From assembly GCA_964458265.1 (NCBI GenBank), contig CAYWIF010000007.1:39196-103195 (forward strand): DNA of 64,000 nt, read 5' to 3'. The stretch's first letter is position 1. Each line of letters opens with the position of its first letter. A program made the position numbers and the translations under genes. Under the pieces are notes generated by a model that saw only the letters and a program-made list of their open reading frames with translations, made no database searches and had not been told where the DNA came from. Origin of the DNA: JAGVSR01 sp964458265 (GTDB taxonomy: Bacteria; Pseudomonadota; Alphaproteobacteria; Rhizobiales; Hyphomicrobiaceae). Shown piece by piece: positions 32,962-41,517 of the stretch.

Positions 32962-34725
32962 GTGGGGACCCTTGTGAGTCAGTCTCATCAGCCGATCATC
33001 CCTTTGACCGGTGCAGCCGATGAAGCCCCGGACACGGGGCTCGGACTTGCCGCCGGAAAAATGGAATTTGATCTCGCCGTGGTGCATTCGACCGCGGAGG
33101 AGACGGCGTACACTTGGGACCTCAACACGGACCGGCTCGAGTGGGAAAGCAACGCGCCTGGCGTGTTGAACGTCTGCGATAAGAGCGACATCGATACCGG
33201 CGCGAAGTTCGCGGCGATGATCGCGCCCGAACACCGCGGCCTGCACCGGCAGGAATTCGAGAAAACAGCGCGCACGCCGCCGCCGGGCGGCACACCCTAC
33301 CGTATCCAATACCGGCTGGCGCCGAACGGCCAGCATTCAATACCTGTATGGGTGGCGGATCATGGCCTGTGGTGGCCGGCCCGCGACGGTCAGCCGGGTC
33401 GGGCGCGCGGCGTCGTTCGCATACTCTCCGACAGCTACGTCGAAGAGCAGCGCCTGCTTTATCGTAGCACTCAGGACGAACTGAGCGGGCGGCTCAACAG
33501 GGCCCGGCTGACGGATGCGCTGAATGCGGTGATTCTGCGCTGTTCGCGTTCGCGCAGGCACGCCGCGTTCCTGATGTTGGCAATCAACAATCTGCCGATG
33601 ATCAACGAGGCGTTCGGTCATCATGCAGGCGACGACGTGATCGGCGCCGTGGTGGGCGCAATTCGCAGCAAACTGCGCGGCGGGGATTCGCTCGGCCGGT
33701 ATTCGGCGAACAAGTTCGGCATCATTCTCAACGATTGTGGTCCCGGCGCCATGGAGATTGCGGCGAACCGCTTCATGCGGGCCGTGCGCGATCTGGAGAT
33801 CCGGGCCGGCGGCGCGCAGGTGCATGTCACCGTCGCCATCGGCGGGGTGGTGCTTCTGGATGGTGCGCAAACCGTGCATCAGGCCTTGAGTTCAGCGCTC
33901 CAGGCATTGGAAAAAGCCAAGCAGACCCGGCTGGAAGGCTTCGTCGCCTACGAGCCGAACAGCGCCTCCGAGATCGCGCGCCAGCGCAACATCGCGATGG
34001 TCGAGGAAGTGATTTCCGCGCTGGAAGACGGCCGCATGCGGCTCGCACTACAGCCGATGGTGAGCACCGCCACCGGGCGGCCGGAGATTTACGAATGCCT
34101 CCTACGCATGGAGCGGCCGACCGGCGAAATCGTCACGGCCGGGCATTTCATCGAGATCGCGGAACAGCTCGGTTTGTCGCGTCTGATCGATACACGCACG
34201 CTGGAGATGGCGATAGCGCTGCTCAAGAAGCACCCCGAACTCACGTTGTCGGTGAACGTTTCGAGCCTCACGGCGAACGAGCCCGACTGGCTTGCAGCCC
34301 TGCAGCGGCTGACGGCCGATGATCCGGCACTGACGCAGCGGCTGATCGTGGAGATCACCGAAACGAGTGTCATCGTCGACATGGATATGATGAAGGCCTT
34401 CGTCGATACGTTGCGGGAACTCGGATGCCGCATCGCCATCGACGATTTCGGCGCCGGTTACACCTCGTTCAAGAACTTGAAGGCCTTGAAGGTCGATATC
34501 GTCAAGATCGACGGGGCGTTTGTGAAGGGACTGATGACGGACGCGGCCGATCAGGCTTTCATCCGGACCATGGTCGAACTGGCGCGCACTTTCGAACTGC
34601 AAACGGTGGCCGAGTGGGTCGGCGACGAAGACGCCGCCACGTTTCTCGCGCGCGCCGGGATCGATTATCTGCAGGGCTTCCACTATGGGCAGCCCATTCT
34701 CGCCGACCAATACGCGCCGGCGTGA
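32962..34725 (+). CDS. PAS-GGDEF-EAL protein with degenerate GGDEF site
   Basis: The protein has 587 residues from a GTG at 32962 (a second GTG at 32974 is possible). A PAS-like domain spans about 40-150, GGDEF about 170-325 and EAL about 330-575. The GGDEF signature is replaced by RYSANKF, so it should not make cyclic di-GMP. The EAL domain keeps much of its active site: YECLLRM, LSVNVSS, VEITET, IDDFGAGYTSF and DIVKID. The segment normally written AEGVE reads AEWVG, so activity may be altered. It is probably a cyclic di-GMP phosphodiesterase or a sensor protein that binds the nucleotide. No membrane segment is seen. Confidence 0.88.
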   Translation: MGTLVSQSHQPIIPLTGAADEAPDTGLGLAAGKMEFDLAVVHSTAEETAYTWDLNTDRLEWESNAPGVLNVCDKSDIDTGAKFAAMIAPEHRGLHRQEFEKTARTPPPGGTPYRIQYRLAPNGQHSIPVWVADHGLWWPARDGQPGRARGVVRILSDSYVEEQRLLYRSTQDELSGRLNRARLTDALNAVILRCSRSRRHAAFLMLAINNLPMINEAFGHHAGDDVIGAVVGAIRSKLRGGDSLGRYSANKFGIILNDCGPGAMEIAANRFMRAVRDLEIRAGGAQVHVTVAIGGVVLLDGAQTVHQALSSALQALEKAKQTRLEGFVAYEPNSASEIARQRNIAMVEEVISALEDGRMRLALQPMVSTATGRPEIYECLLRMERPTGEIVTAGHFIEIAEQLGLSRLIDTRTLEMAIALLKKHPELTLSVNVSSLTANEPDWLAALQRLTADDPALTQRLIVEITETSVIVDMDMMKAFVDTLRELGCRIAIDDFGAGYTSFKNLKALKVDIVKIDGAFVKGLMTDAADQAFIRTMVELARTFELQTVAEWVGDEDAATFLARAGIDYLQGFHYGQPILADQYAPA

Positions 34726-34785
34726 CGCCGGGCGTCGCGGCACGGCCCATTCAAACGCTGCAAGACGCGAAAGGGACGCACCGTT

Positions 34786-35448
34786 TCAGGTGCGGTCCTT
34801 GGTGAGCTTTTCGAGGCTGCGCTGCATGGATTCGAGCTGAGCCTTCAATTCGGAAATTTCGTCGCGCTGTCCGGCAGCCGGCGTGGCGGGGACGGCTTCG
34901 ATTTTCGGCTTTTCGCCAGCGGCGGCCTGCTCCGCCGGGCGGGCGCCAGGTTGGGCCGCGGCACCGAACGATGTCCACATGGCAACGGCCTGCTCGAACA
35001 TGGCCATGTTCTTGCGCGCCTGCTCCTGGTAGGCCTCAAAGGCGGCGGCCGGGTTGGTGAAGGCGGTGGTGAACTGGGCGCGGATCTTCTCCTGCTCCTT
35101 CACCAGATTTTCGAGGCTGAACTGAAGATAGCTTGGCACCATGCGGCCGATCTGATCATCGTAAAAGCGGATCAGCTGGCGCAGGAACGGCGTCGGCAGC
35201 ATGTTCTGGCCGTCGTTGCGGCTCTCTTGATCGACGATGATCTGGGTCAGAACGGAGTGGGTGAGGTCGTCGCCGCTCTTGGCGTCGTAGACGACGAAAT
35301 CCCGGTCGGCCCGCACCATCGTACCGAGGTCGTCCAGCGTGACGTACTGGCTGGTCTCGGTATTGTAGAGGCGGCGGTTCGCGTACTTCTTGATGACGAT
35401 CGCTTCGCGCTTCTCTGGCTGTTGTTCGGGTTTGTTGAGCGGGGACAT
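34786..35448 (-). CDS. phaR: Polyhydroxyalkanoate synthesis repressor PhaR
   Basis: PhaR (220 residues) is a DNA- and polymer-binding repressor that couples PHB granules to phasin and pha gene expression. The N-terminal domain contains IVIKKYANRRLYNTETSQYV and DFVVYDAKSGDDLTHSVLTQ, the family hallmark. A second PHA-accumulation domain (about 80-140) is followed by an Ala/Pro-rich linker and a C-terminal coiled coil (DEISELKAQLESMQRSLEKL). The ATG at 35446-35448 was chosen, though a start at 35481 is possible. It is divergent from phaA, and the direct repeats at 35539-35578 lie between them. Confidence 0.93.
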   Translation of the reverse strand: MSPLNKPEQQPEKREAIVIKKYANRRLYNTETSQYVTLDDLGTMVRADRDFVVYDAKSGDDLTHSVLTQIIVDQESRNDGQNMLPTPFLRQLIRFYDDQIGRMVPSYLQFSLENLVKEQEKIRAQFTTAFTNPAAAFEAYQEQARKNMAMFEQAVAMWTSFGAAAQPGARPAEQAAAGEKPKIEAVPATPAAGQRDEISELKAQLESMQRSLEKLTKDRT

Positions 35449-35538
35449 TCCGGCGGCATCCAACTTATTGCGGTGCGTCATCGTAACACACGGCCGGTGG
35501 CGCTTGCCAGAGCTTCCTGCACCGATTTTGGTCTGGAT

Positions 35539-35578
35539 TGCCACCCGCCTGGGCACATGCCATGCCACCCGCTTGGGC
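35539..35578. promoter_or_regulatory. 16-bp direct repeat between phaR and phaA (putative PhaR operator)
   Basis: TGCCACCCGC-C/T-TGGGC occurs at 35539-35554 and 35563-35578 with one mismatch and a 24-bp period. The whole stretch is rich in TGC/GCA-type sequence, which known PhaR proteins favour. It sits about 90-130 bp before phaR and 120-155 bp before phaA, where a shared operator would be expected. Confidence 0.5.
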
Positions 35579-35695
35579 GTTTGCGGTCGTCTCTATGTTG
35601 CTGCTATGGGTTTCCCACTCAGCGGCACGTCAAACTCAGAAGAAATCACGCCGCAAAGCCCCAAATCATGCACCCCCGGGAGGAGGCCGGACTCA

Positions 35696-36883
35696 ATGAG
35701 CCAGGATACCGATATCGTCATCGTCAGCGCTGCCCGCACGCCCGTCGGGTCGTTCGGCGGATCCCTCGCCTCGCTTCCCGCTCACGAACTGGGCACGGTC
35801 GCCATCAAGGCAGCGCTGCAGCGCGCCAATTTGCAGCCCGGCGACGTGTCGGAAGTCATTCTCGGCCAGGTCTTGACGGCAGCTCAGGGCCAGGGTCCGG
35901 CGCGCCGCGCCGCGATCGGGGCCGGCGTTCCGGTGGATGCACCGGCCTGGGGCATCAACCAGATCTGCGGCTCGGGTCTTCGCGCCGTGGCGCTGGGCGC
36001 GCAGCAGATCCAGACCGGCGCGGCGACGGTCGTGGTCGCGGGCGGTCAGGAAAGCATGAGCCAGTCGACGCATGCCATTCACATGCGTGACGGCACCAAG
36101 ATGGGTGACGGCAAGCTCGTGGACACGATGGTCCGCGACGGGCTGTGGGATTCATTCAACAACTACCACATGGGCTCGACGGCGGAGAACGTTGCGCGGC
36201 AATGGCAAATCAGCCGCGACGAGCAGGACAAGTTCGCCGTCGCATCGCAGAACAAGGCAGAGGCCGCGCGCAAGGCCGGCAAGTTCAAAGACGAGATCGC
36301 GCCCGTCACTATCAAGGGCAAGAAGGGCGATACGGTCGTCGACACCGACGAATACATCAAGGACGGCGTGACGCTCGATAGCGTTGCGAAACTGCGTCCG
36401 GCGTTCGATCCGAAGGAAGGCACCGTCACGGCAGCCAACGCATCGGGCATCAACGACGGTGCGGCGGTTGTTGTGTTGATGAGTGCGGCGGAAGCCAAGA
36501 AGCGCGGACTGAAGCCGCTCGGCCGGATCGCGTCGTGGGCGCAGTCCGGTGTCGATCCGTCGATCATGGGCACGGGTCCGATCCCGGCTTCGAAGAAGGC
36601 TCTCGAAAAGGCCGGCTGGACGATCAAGGATCTCGATTTGATCGAAGCCAACGAAGCGTTCGCGGCACAGGCCATCTCGGTCAACAAGGGACTCGGCTGG
36701 GACACGGACAAGGTCAATGTCAACGGCGGCGCCATCGCCATCGGTCACCCGATCGGCGCTTCGGGCGCGCGTGTGCTGACGACGCTGCTTTACGAAATGC
36801 AGCGCCGTGACGCGAAGAAGGGTCTTGCCACACTTTGCATCGGCGGCGGCATGGGCATCGCGGTCTGCGTCGCTCGCGACTAA
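35696..36883 (+). CDS. phaA: Acetyl-CoA acetyltransferase (beta-ketothiolase)
   Basis: PhaA (395 residues) condenses two acetyl-CoA to acetoacetyl-CoA, the first step to polyhydroxybutyrate. The catalytic residues are C91 (NQICGSGLRAV), H351 (AIGHPIGASGA) and C381 (TLCIGGGMG). A strong GGGAGGAGG site precedes the ATG at 35696. PhaB follows on the same strand after 112 bp, and phaR is divergent. The PHB synthase gene phaC is not in the window. Confidence 0.97.
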   Translation: MSQDTDIVIVSAARTPVGSFGGSLASLPAHELGTVAIKAALQRANLQPGDVSEVILGQVLTAAQGQGPARRAAIGAGVPVDAPAWGINQICGSGLRAVALGAQQIQTGAATVVVAGGQESMSQSTHAIHMRDGTKMGDGKLVDTMVRDGLWDSFNNYHMGSTAENVARQWQISRDEQDKFAVASQNKAEAARKAGKFKDEIAPVTIKGKKGDTVVDTDEYIKDGVTLDSVAKLRPAFDPKEGTVTAANASGINDGAAVVVLMSAAEAKKRGLKPLGRIASWAQSGVDPSIMGTGPIPASKKALEKAGWTIKDLDLIEANEAFAAQAISVNKGLGWDTDKVNVNGGAIAIGHPIGASGARVLTTLLYEMQRRDAKKGLATLCIGGGMGIAVCVARD

Positions 36884-36916
36884 CGAAAAATGGGGTTGGA
36901 ATTCCTGGGGCGCGGT

Positions 36917-36933
36917 TTCGGTTGTCAACCGAA
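36917..36933. promoter_or_regulatory. Inverted repeat between phaA and phaB
   Basis: TTCGGTTG-T-CAACCGAA is a perfect 8-bp inverted repeat with a single central base, 63 bp before phaB. It may be an operator or an RNA hairpin that affects phaB expression. The T tract of a terminator is missing. Confidence 0.45.
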
Positions 36934-36995
36934 GGGCCGGCTGAAGGGTCTGACCCCACCTTACCAATCAAACATAAACTCCAGGGAGGATCAGC

Positions 36996-37721
36996 ATGGC
37001 ACGAGTGGCCCTCGTCACCGGCGGCACGCGCGGTATCGGTCACGCGATTTCGATCGCGCTCAAGAATGCGGGTTATCGCGTTGCGGCGAGCTATGCCGGC
37101 AACGACGCCGCCGCGCAGCAGTTCCAGGTGGAAACCGGCATTCCCGTCTACAAGTTCGACGTTTCGAATTATGAGGCGAGCGAAAAGGCCGTGAAGCAGG
37201 TCGAGAAAGACCTGGGGCCGATCGACGTGCTGGTGAACAATGCCGGCATCACCAAGGACACGATGTTCCACAAGATGACCAAGGAGCAGTGGGACGCCGT
37301 GATCGGCACCAATCTCAACGGGCTCTTCAACGTCACGCGCCAGGTTTGGGAAGGCATGCGCAGCCGCAAGTTCGGCCGCGTGATCAACATTTCATCGATC
37401 AATGGTCAGAAGGGCCAGATGGGTCAGGTGAACTACTCCGCTTCGAAAGCCGGCGACATCGGCTTTACCAAGGCGCTGGCGCAGGAAGGCGCGAGGGCCG
37501 GCATCACCGTCAATGTCATCTGCCCCGGCTACATCGCGACCGAGATGGTCAAGGCTGTTCCGCAGGACGTGATGGAAAAGAGCATCCTGCCGCAGATCCC
37601 GGTCGGCCGACTCGGCGAGCCATCGGAAATCGCGCGCTGCGTGGTGTTCCTCGCGTCCGACGATGCGGGTTTCGTGACCGGCTCGACGATCACCGCGAAC
37701 GGCGGGCAGTATTTCGCTTAG
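36996..37721 (+). CDS. phaB: Acetoacetyl-CoA reductase
   Basis: PhaB (241 residues) reduces acetoacetyl-CoA to 3-hydroxybutyryl-CoA with NADPH. It is a short-chain dehydrogenase: the cofactor motif TGGTRGIG is at residues 8-15, NNAG at 81-84, and the catalytic S134, Y147 and K151 are in INISSINGQKG and NYSASKAG. AGGGAGGA precedes the ATG. A strong terminator follows at 37745. Confidence 0.97.
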   Translation: MARVALVTGGTRGIGHAISIALKNAGYRVAASYAGNDAAAQQFQVETGIPVYKFDVSNYEASEKAVKQVEKDLGPIDVLVNNAGITKDTMFHKMTKEQWDAVIGTNLNGLFNVTRQVWEGMRSRKFGRVINISSINGQKGQMGQVNYSASKAGDIGFTKALAQEGARAGITVNVICPGYIATEMVKAVPQDVMEKSILPQIPVGRLGEPSEIARCVVFLASDDAGFVTGSTITANGGQYFA

Positions 37722-37744
37722 CCGCTAGGCACAGACACCATATC

Positions 37745-37778
37745 GAAAAGCCCCGTGGCAGGCGCCGCGGGGCTTTTC
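37745..37778. terminator. Bidirectional Rho-independent terminator after phaB
   Basis: An 11-bp perfect stem, GAAAAGCCCCG / CGGGGCTTTTC (37745-37755 and 37768-37778), has T runs inside both arms and serves phaB and the convergent glycosyltransferase gene. It touches the last two bases of the glycosyltransferase stop codon. Confidence 0.85.
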
Positions 37779-38862
37779 ATTTGCGGATCGCGGCAGCGAA
37801 TGCACGCCGGGCGTCGCCCGGGATGGGCGCTGGACGCGGCCAGGCGGCGAACGCGCGGGCCTGACGCACATTCTTCAAGAAGAGTTCCGCAGTCGCGCGC
37901 CATGTAAAATCGAGTGCGCGGCGACGGGCGTTCGTGGACTCGAGTTTGAGTGCGCGCCGCGCGGCAGCGGCCAAGTCCTCGTCGACGGCGCCGCTTTTTG
38001 CGTCGTCGATGATGTCGATCGGGCCTGTGACCGGATATGCCGCGACCGGCAATCCCGAGGCCATGGCTTCAAGAATGACCAATCCGAATGTATCGGTCCG
38101 GCTGGGAAACACGAAGACGTCGGCGGACGCGAAATGGCGCGCGAGATCCTCGCCCGTGCGGCGGCCCGCGAAACGCACGTTCGGGAAGCGCTCGATCAGT
38201 GCGTGCAAGTGAGGTCCGTCGCCCACGACCACTTTGATCCCCGGAAGATCGGCCGACAAAAAAGCCTCGATGTTCTTTTCGCGCGAGACGCGGCCGACGT
38301 AGAGAAACACAGGCCCGTCGCTGCCGAAAATGCGATCCGGCCGGGGCTTGAAGACTTCGGTGTCCACGCCGCGCGTCCACGGCGTCACATTGCGGAAGCC
38401 ACGCGCGGTGAGTTCGCGCTGCAAAGAGGGCGTCGCGACCATGATGCCGGCGCTGCCGCGGTGGAACCGCTTCATCACGGAATAGACGATGGATCGCGGC
38501 AGGCCGAAGTGCTCGGCGGCATATTCGGGGAAGCGCGTGTGATAGCTTGTCGTGAAGGTCAATTTATGCCGGCGGCAGTAGCTTCGCGCCATCCAGCCGA
38601 CGGGGCCTTCCGTCGCGATATGGATGTGATCGGCCGCGGCGGCGGCGATGCGGGACGCGGCCCTTCTGCGATCGGGGATCGCGAGCGCAATTTCACGATA
38701 CCGGGGCATCGCAATCGTTTTGAAATCGTCGGGTGTGAGGAAAGCGAGTTCGGCGCCGAGGGCGGGAAGTTCGGCAGCGAGGCGCTGATACGTTGCGACC
38801 ACGCCGTTGACTTGAGGGTGCCAGGCGTCGGTGGCGACGAGTATCTTCATCCTGGCGCTCAT
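37777..38862 (-). CDS. GT4-family glycosyltransferase
   Basis: The protein has 361 residues from the ATG at 38860-38862 (a start at 38850, MKILVATDAWHPQVNGVV, is equally likely). It has the GT-B fold of GT4: an N-terminal acceptor domain with WHPQVNGVVATYQRL and HIHIATEGPVGWMARSY, and a C-terminal donor domain with FLYVGRVSREKNIEAF and the FPSRTDTFGLVILEAMASG motif carrying the conserved Glu pair. Close homologues in Alphaproteobacteria are annotated as lipid or mannosyl transferases, but the acceptor is not known here. It is the single gene between phaB and the NYN gene. Confidence 0.88.
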   Translation of the reverse strand: MSARMKILVATDAWHPQVNGVVATYQRLAAELPALGAELAFLTPDDFKTIAMPRYREIALAIPDRRRAASRIAAAAADHIHIATEGPVGWMARSYCRRHKLTFTTSYHTRFPEYAAEHFGLPRSIVYSVMKRFHRGSAGIMVATPSLQRELTARGFRNVTPWTRGVDTEVFKPRPDRIFGSDGPVFLYVGRVSREKNIEAFLSADLPGIKVVVGDGPHLHALIERFPNVRFAGRRTGEDLARHFASADVFVFPSRTDTFGLVILEAMASGLPVAAYPVTGPIDIIDDAKSGAVDEDLAAAARRALKLESTNARRRALDFTWRATAELFLKNVRQARAFAAWPRPAPIPGDARRAFAAAIRK

Positions 38863-38979
38863 CTTCGTGTGGGCGCGCAAATGCGCCGCGATTCGCTTCC
38901 CATCACCCTCGAGTTCGAGATATTCGCAGCCGTGTTTCAGGCGTGTGACACGGGCCGGAGAGGTTAACGACAAAACGAA

Positions 38980-39004
38980 GCGCCCCAGCCAGGAGCCGGG
39001 GCGC
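38980..39004 (-). terminator. Terminator candidate downstream of the NYN gene
   Basis: A 7-bp stem GCGCCCC / GGGGCGC (38980-38986 and 38998-39004) is followed on the minus strand by CTTCGTTTTG. It is moderate in strength and lies 30 bp past the stop codon. Confidence 0.5.
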
Positions 39005-39033
39005 GGTGCCGCTCAGATGCGGTTAAGACTGCG

Positions 39034-40842
39034 TCAGCCGCGCAACCGGTTGCGGACGATAAGCGGGAGCTGATCATCGTCTTGGCTGGTATCGGTGGCG
39101 CTGTAACGCCGGCCGTCGTCACCTCCCCACCAACGGTCCGGGGACTCGGTGGCATAGGCCGGTGATGCATGGGAGGCCGGGCGGTTGCCGGCAGGTGCGG
39201 CATGGGATGCGCCGTCGGCGGCACGAGCGGATTGGGTGGCGGCCGACGGACGCTGTGCCATGGGAGAACCGCCGAACCACGCGTCGATCAGGTCCAGTTC
39301 CTCAGAGGAAAGCTGGAGGCCCTGGCTGCGGCAGCGGGCGATCACGAAGTTGCGGAAGCGGCTGGCGAAGAGGTTGGCGGACGCGCCCTGCTCGAACCAC
39401 GGGTCGGTTTCGCTGACGACTTCGAGCACGAAGCGCACGTCGTCGCGCTTCACGGTTACGCCGAGATCGGCGGCACGGTGGGTGATGTTGGTCAGCGTCT
39501 GTGCGCCGGTGAGTCCGTTGGCGTTGATTTCCTGCGCCATCACATCGAACAGCGCCCGGTACTCTGGCGGCGCCAGGGGTGGTGCCTGGCAGGCATCGTG
39601 GATGCGGGTGATCGATTGCTGGATCGTGGGCGCGTCGGTGCGCGGAGCGGGCGCACTGGACGTGGCTTGGGCTGACGATGGCGCGGAACCGTTGGGGCGG
39701 ACCGGCGCGTAGGCGTCTTGGCGGGCCGGCGGCTGACGCTCGGGAACCGAACTTGCCGGCTGTGACAGCGGCGGGCTTGATGGCGCGCGCGGGGCTGTCG
39801 CTCCGAGATCGTGATTATGCAGCGGTGCGTGCGTGTCGCGAATATCGAGACGGCTATCGCGCGCCGGTAGCGGCAGCGACGGCTCCTGGCGGAATTCGGG
39901 ACGGGCTGTTTCGCGCGGCGCGGGTCCGTTGCGGCGCTGGTCGGGCTGCGCCGCGATTTGGCGGCTGGCATCGAACACGTAGTAGGGCGCCTGCTCCGAC
40001 AAGCGGATTTCCGCAGGCAGGCCCTTCGTGAGCAGGTTGGAAAAGCTGCCGGCTCCACCCCAACCGGTGCCCACGGTGCGATCGTGACCAAGCGTTCGCA
40101 CGGCGCGGTCGGCCAGGGCTTCGAGAGGCACGGGCTGGCCGGCGCTTTTTACCCAGCCGGCCACCTCGGCGAGGATTTCACGGCGAACCGTTTCGAGTGA
40201 TGGCGCCACTGCCGGCGCGCTTGCAGGCGTGCTGTCGGCTTCAGCCGCAGAAACACTGCCGTCAAGCAACACGCCAATGAGGCTTGATTCGCGGATTTCG
40301 CCATCGGCTATCGCGGTGTAGGGGGCCGCAGTGTGGTCGTTGGCGAAGACCACCGTGCGGCGCGCATGGGCACGCAGGCGATGCAGAAGCGGGGTGAAAT
40401 CGGCGTCGCCGGACAGGATGATGAACTCGTCGAAATAGGTGTCGTGGCCGAGGAGGTCGCGCACGTCCATGACCATGCGGATGTCGGCGGAGTTCTTGAG
40501 TTGCGACGTCAGCGGCGGGCAGTCGACGGCTTCCATCCCGGCGCGCAGGAAGTGATGGCGCACGAAGGGGAAGGAGTTCATGTCGGTGGCATTGTCGGAC
40601 GCATTGCGGCGGGGGACGGGGTTACCGTAGCAGCGGTTCATCACGATGCGGCGCGGGCCGGCGGCGGCCAGCCCATTCGTCGGCGTGATGAGGCGGCCGC
40701 TTTCGATTTCGCGCAGCCAGATATTCGCATCCTTCGCGAAACGCTTGGCGGCTTCTTCGTTTTTTCTCTTCAGGGACAAATAGATGTTGTCGTAGTCGAT
40801 GAAGATCGTGCTCAACAGCGGTCCAGGTGCCTGGGCCTTCAT
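39034..40842 (-). CDS. NYN (PIN-like RNase) protein with LOTUS-like domain
   Basis: The protein has 602 residues. The N-terminal NYN domain (about 10-185) begins STIFIDYDNIYLSLKRK and includes ADIRMVMDVRDLL and SGDADFTPLL, giving the acidic residues expected of a PIN-type metal-dependent RNase. A LOTUS/OST-HTH-like region follows at about 210-310 (LETVRREILAEVAGWVKSAG, then GSFSNLLTKGLP). A Pro/Arg-rich linker of over 100 residues comes next, and then a second conserved helical domain near the C-terminus (EYRALFDVMAQEINANGLTG). It is probably an RNA-binding nuclease; the target is unknown. The ATG at 40840-40842 has GGGGG 8 bp upstream. Confidence 0.85.
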   Translation of the reverse strand: MKAQAPGPLLSTIFIDYDNIYLSLKRKNEEAAKRFAKDANIWLREIESGRLITPTNGLAAAGPRRIVMNRCYGNPVPRRNASDNATDMNSFPFVRHHFLRAGMEAVDCPPLTSQLKNSADIRMVMDVRDLLGHDTYFDEFIILSGDADFTPLLHRLRAHARRTVVFANDHTAAPYTAIADGEIRESSLIGVLLDGSVSAAEADSTPASAPAVAPSLETVRREILAEVAGWVKSAGQPVPLEALADRAVRTLGHDRTVGTGWGGAGSFSNLLTKGLPAEIRLSEQAPYYVFDASRQIAAQPDQRRNGPAPRETARPEFRQEPSLPLPARDSRLDIRDTHAPLHNHDLGATAPRAPSSPPLSQPASSVPERQPPARQDAYAPVRPNGSAPSSAQATSSAPAPRTDAPTIQQSITRIHDACQAPPLAPPEYRALFDVMAQEINANGLTGAQTLTNITHRAADLGVTVKRDDVRFVLEVVSETDPWFEQGASANLFASRFRNFVIARCRSQGLQLSSEELDLIDAWFGGSPMAQRPSAATQSARAADGASHAAPAGNRPASHASPAYATESPDRWWGGDDGRRYSATDTSQDDDQLPLIVRNRLRG

Positions 40843-41064
40843 ATCTGCAACCCCCGTTAGGCGAATCAATGCGTTGGCGCACTCTTGATGAGTCGTATTA
40901 GAGCGGCAAGGACGGCGAGGCCGCGCGATCTCGCGCGCCAAAAAATGCTAATACAGGCAATAAGTTAGCCGGCAGCCGCAGAACCAATTAGTGGTGGAAA
41001 AGTCTAGCGGCCACAATTCAGCGGGATGGCGGAATCGCCAATGGCTTGAGGCGGTTCGACAGGC

Positions 41065-41517
41065 TCAGGGAAGGGGCGGTTCGGCGCCGTCAGGCGCCAG
41101 GATGAAACCGTCGAAGTCGAAGCCAGGGGCGACGGTGCAACCCACCAGCGTCCAATCACCAAAGCTTTTGGCCTGCTGCCACCATCCGGACGGGACGACT
41201 GCTTGGGGAGCGTGGCCGCTGGCTGGATCGAAGCACAAGCGATGGCGGGTCGCGGGTTGGCCGGGTTCGGCGATCGCCAGTTCCAGCGGGCCACCGGCAT
41301 ACCAGTGCCAGACTTCGACGGCATCGACCTTGTGCCAGCGGGAGACCTGGCCGGCGAGAAGCAGAAAGTAGATGGCCGTCGAGCGGGACCGGCCGGCGGC
41401 ATCGGTGGCCTGGTCGCGAAACGTTTCCCGATAAAAGCCGCCTTCGGGATGCGGTGCCAGTTCAAGCATGTCGATCAGACGCTGGGCTTCGGGGGGAACC
41501 GCAGGCGGGACCGTCAT
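41065..41517 (-). CDS. DUF985-family cupin
   Basis: The protein has 150 residues with the DUF985 cupin pattern: MLELAPHPEGGFYRETFRD near the N-terminus, TAIYFLLLAGQVSRWHKVDA with the metal-binding His, and GWWQQAKSFGDWTLVGCTVA before the end. It probably binds a metal or sugar; its role is unknown. Its ATG overlaps the gloB stop by 4 bp (ATGA), so the two are coupled. Confidence 0.88.
   Translation of the reverse strand: MTVPPAVPPEAQRLIDMLELAPHPEGGFYRETFRDQATDAAGRSRSTAIYFLLLAGQVSRWHKVDAVEVWHWYAGGPLELAIAEPGQPATRHRLCFDPASGHAPQAVVPSGWWQQAKSFGDWTLVGCTVAPGFDFDGFILAPDGAEPPLP

Noticed and set aside
34780..34800. Stem around the phaR stop codon as a terminator
   Set aside because: The stem is imperfect, overlaps the coding region and lacks a T run.
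40948..40970. GCTAA ... TTAGC pair upstream of the NYN gene as a CtrA or terminator site
   Set aside because: Only 5-bp arms, and it does not fit the TTAA-N7-TTAA CtrA motif.
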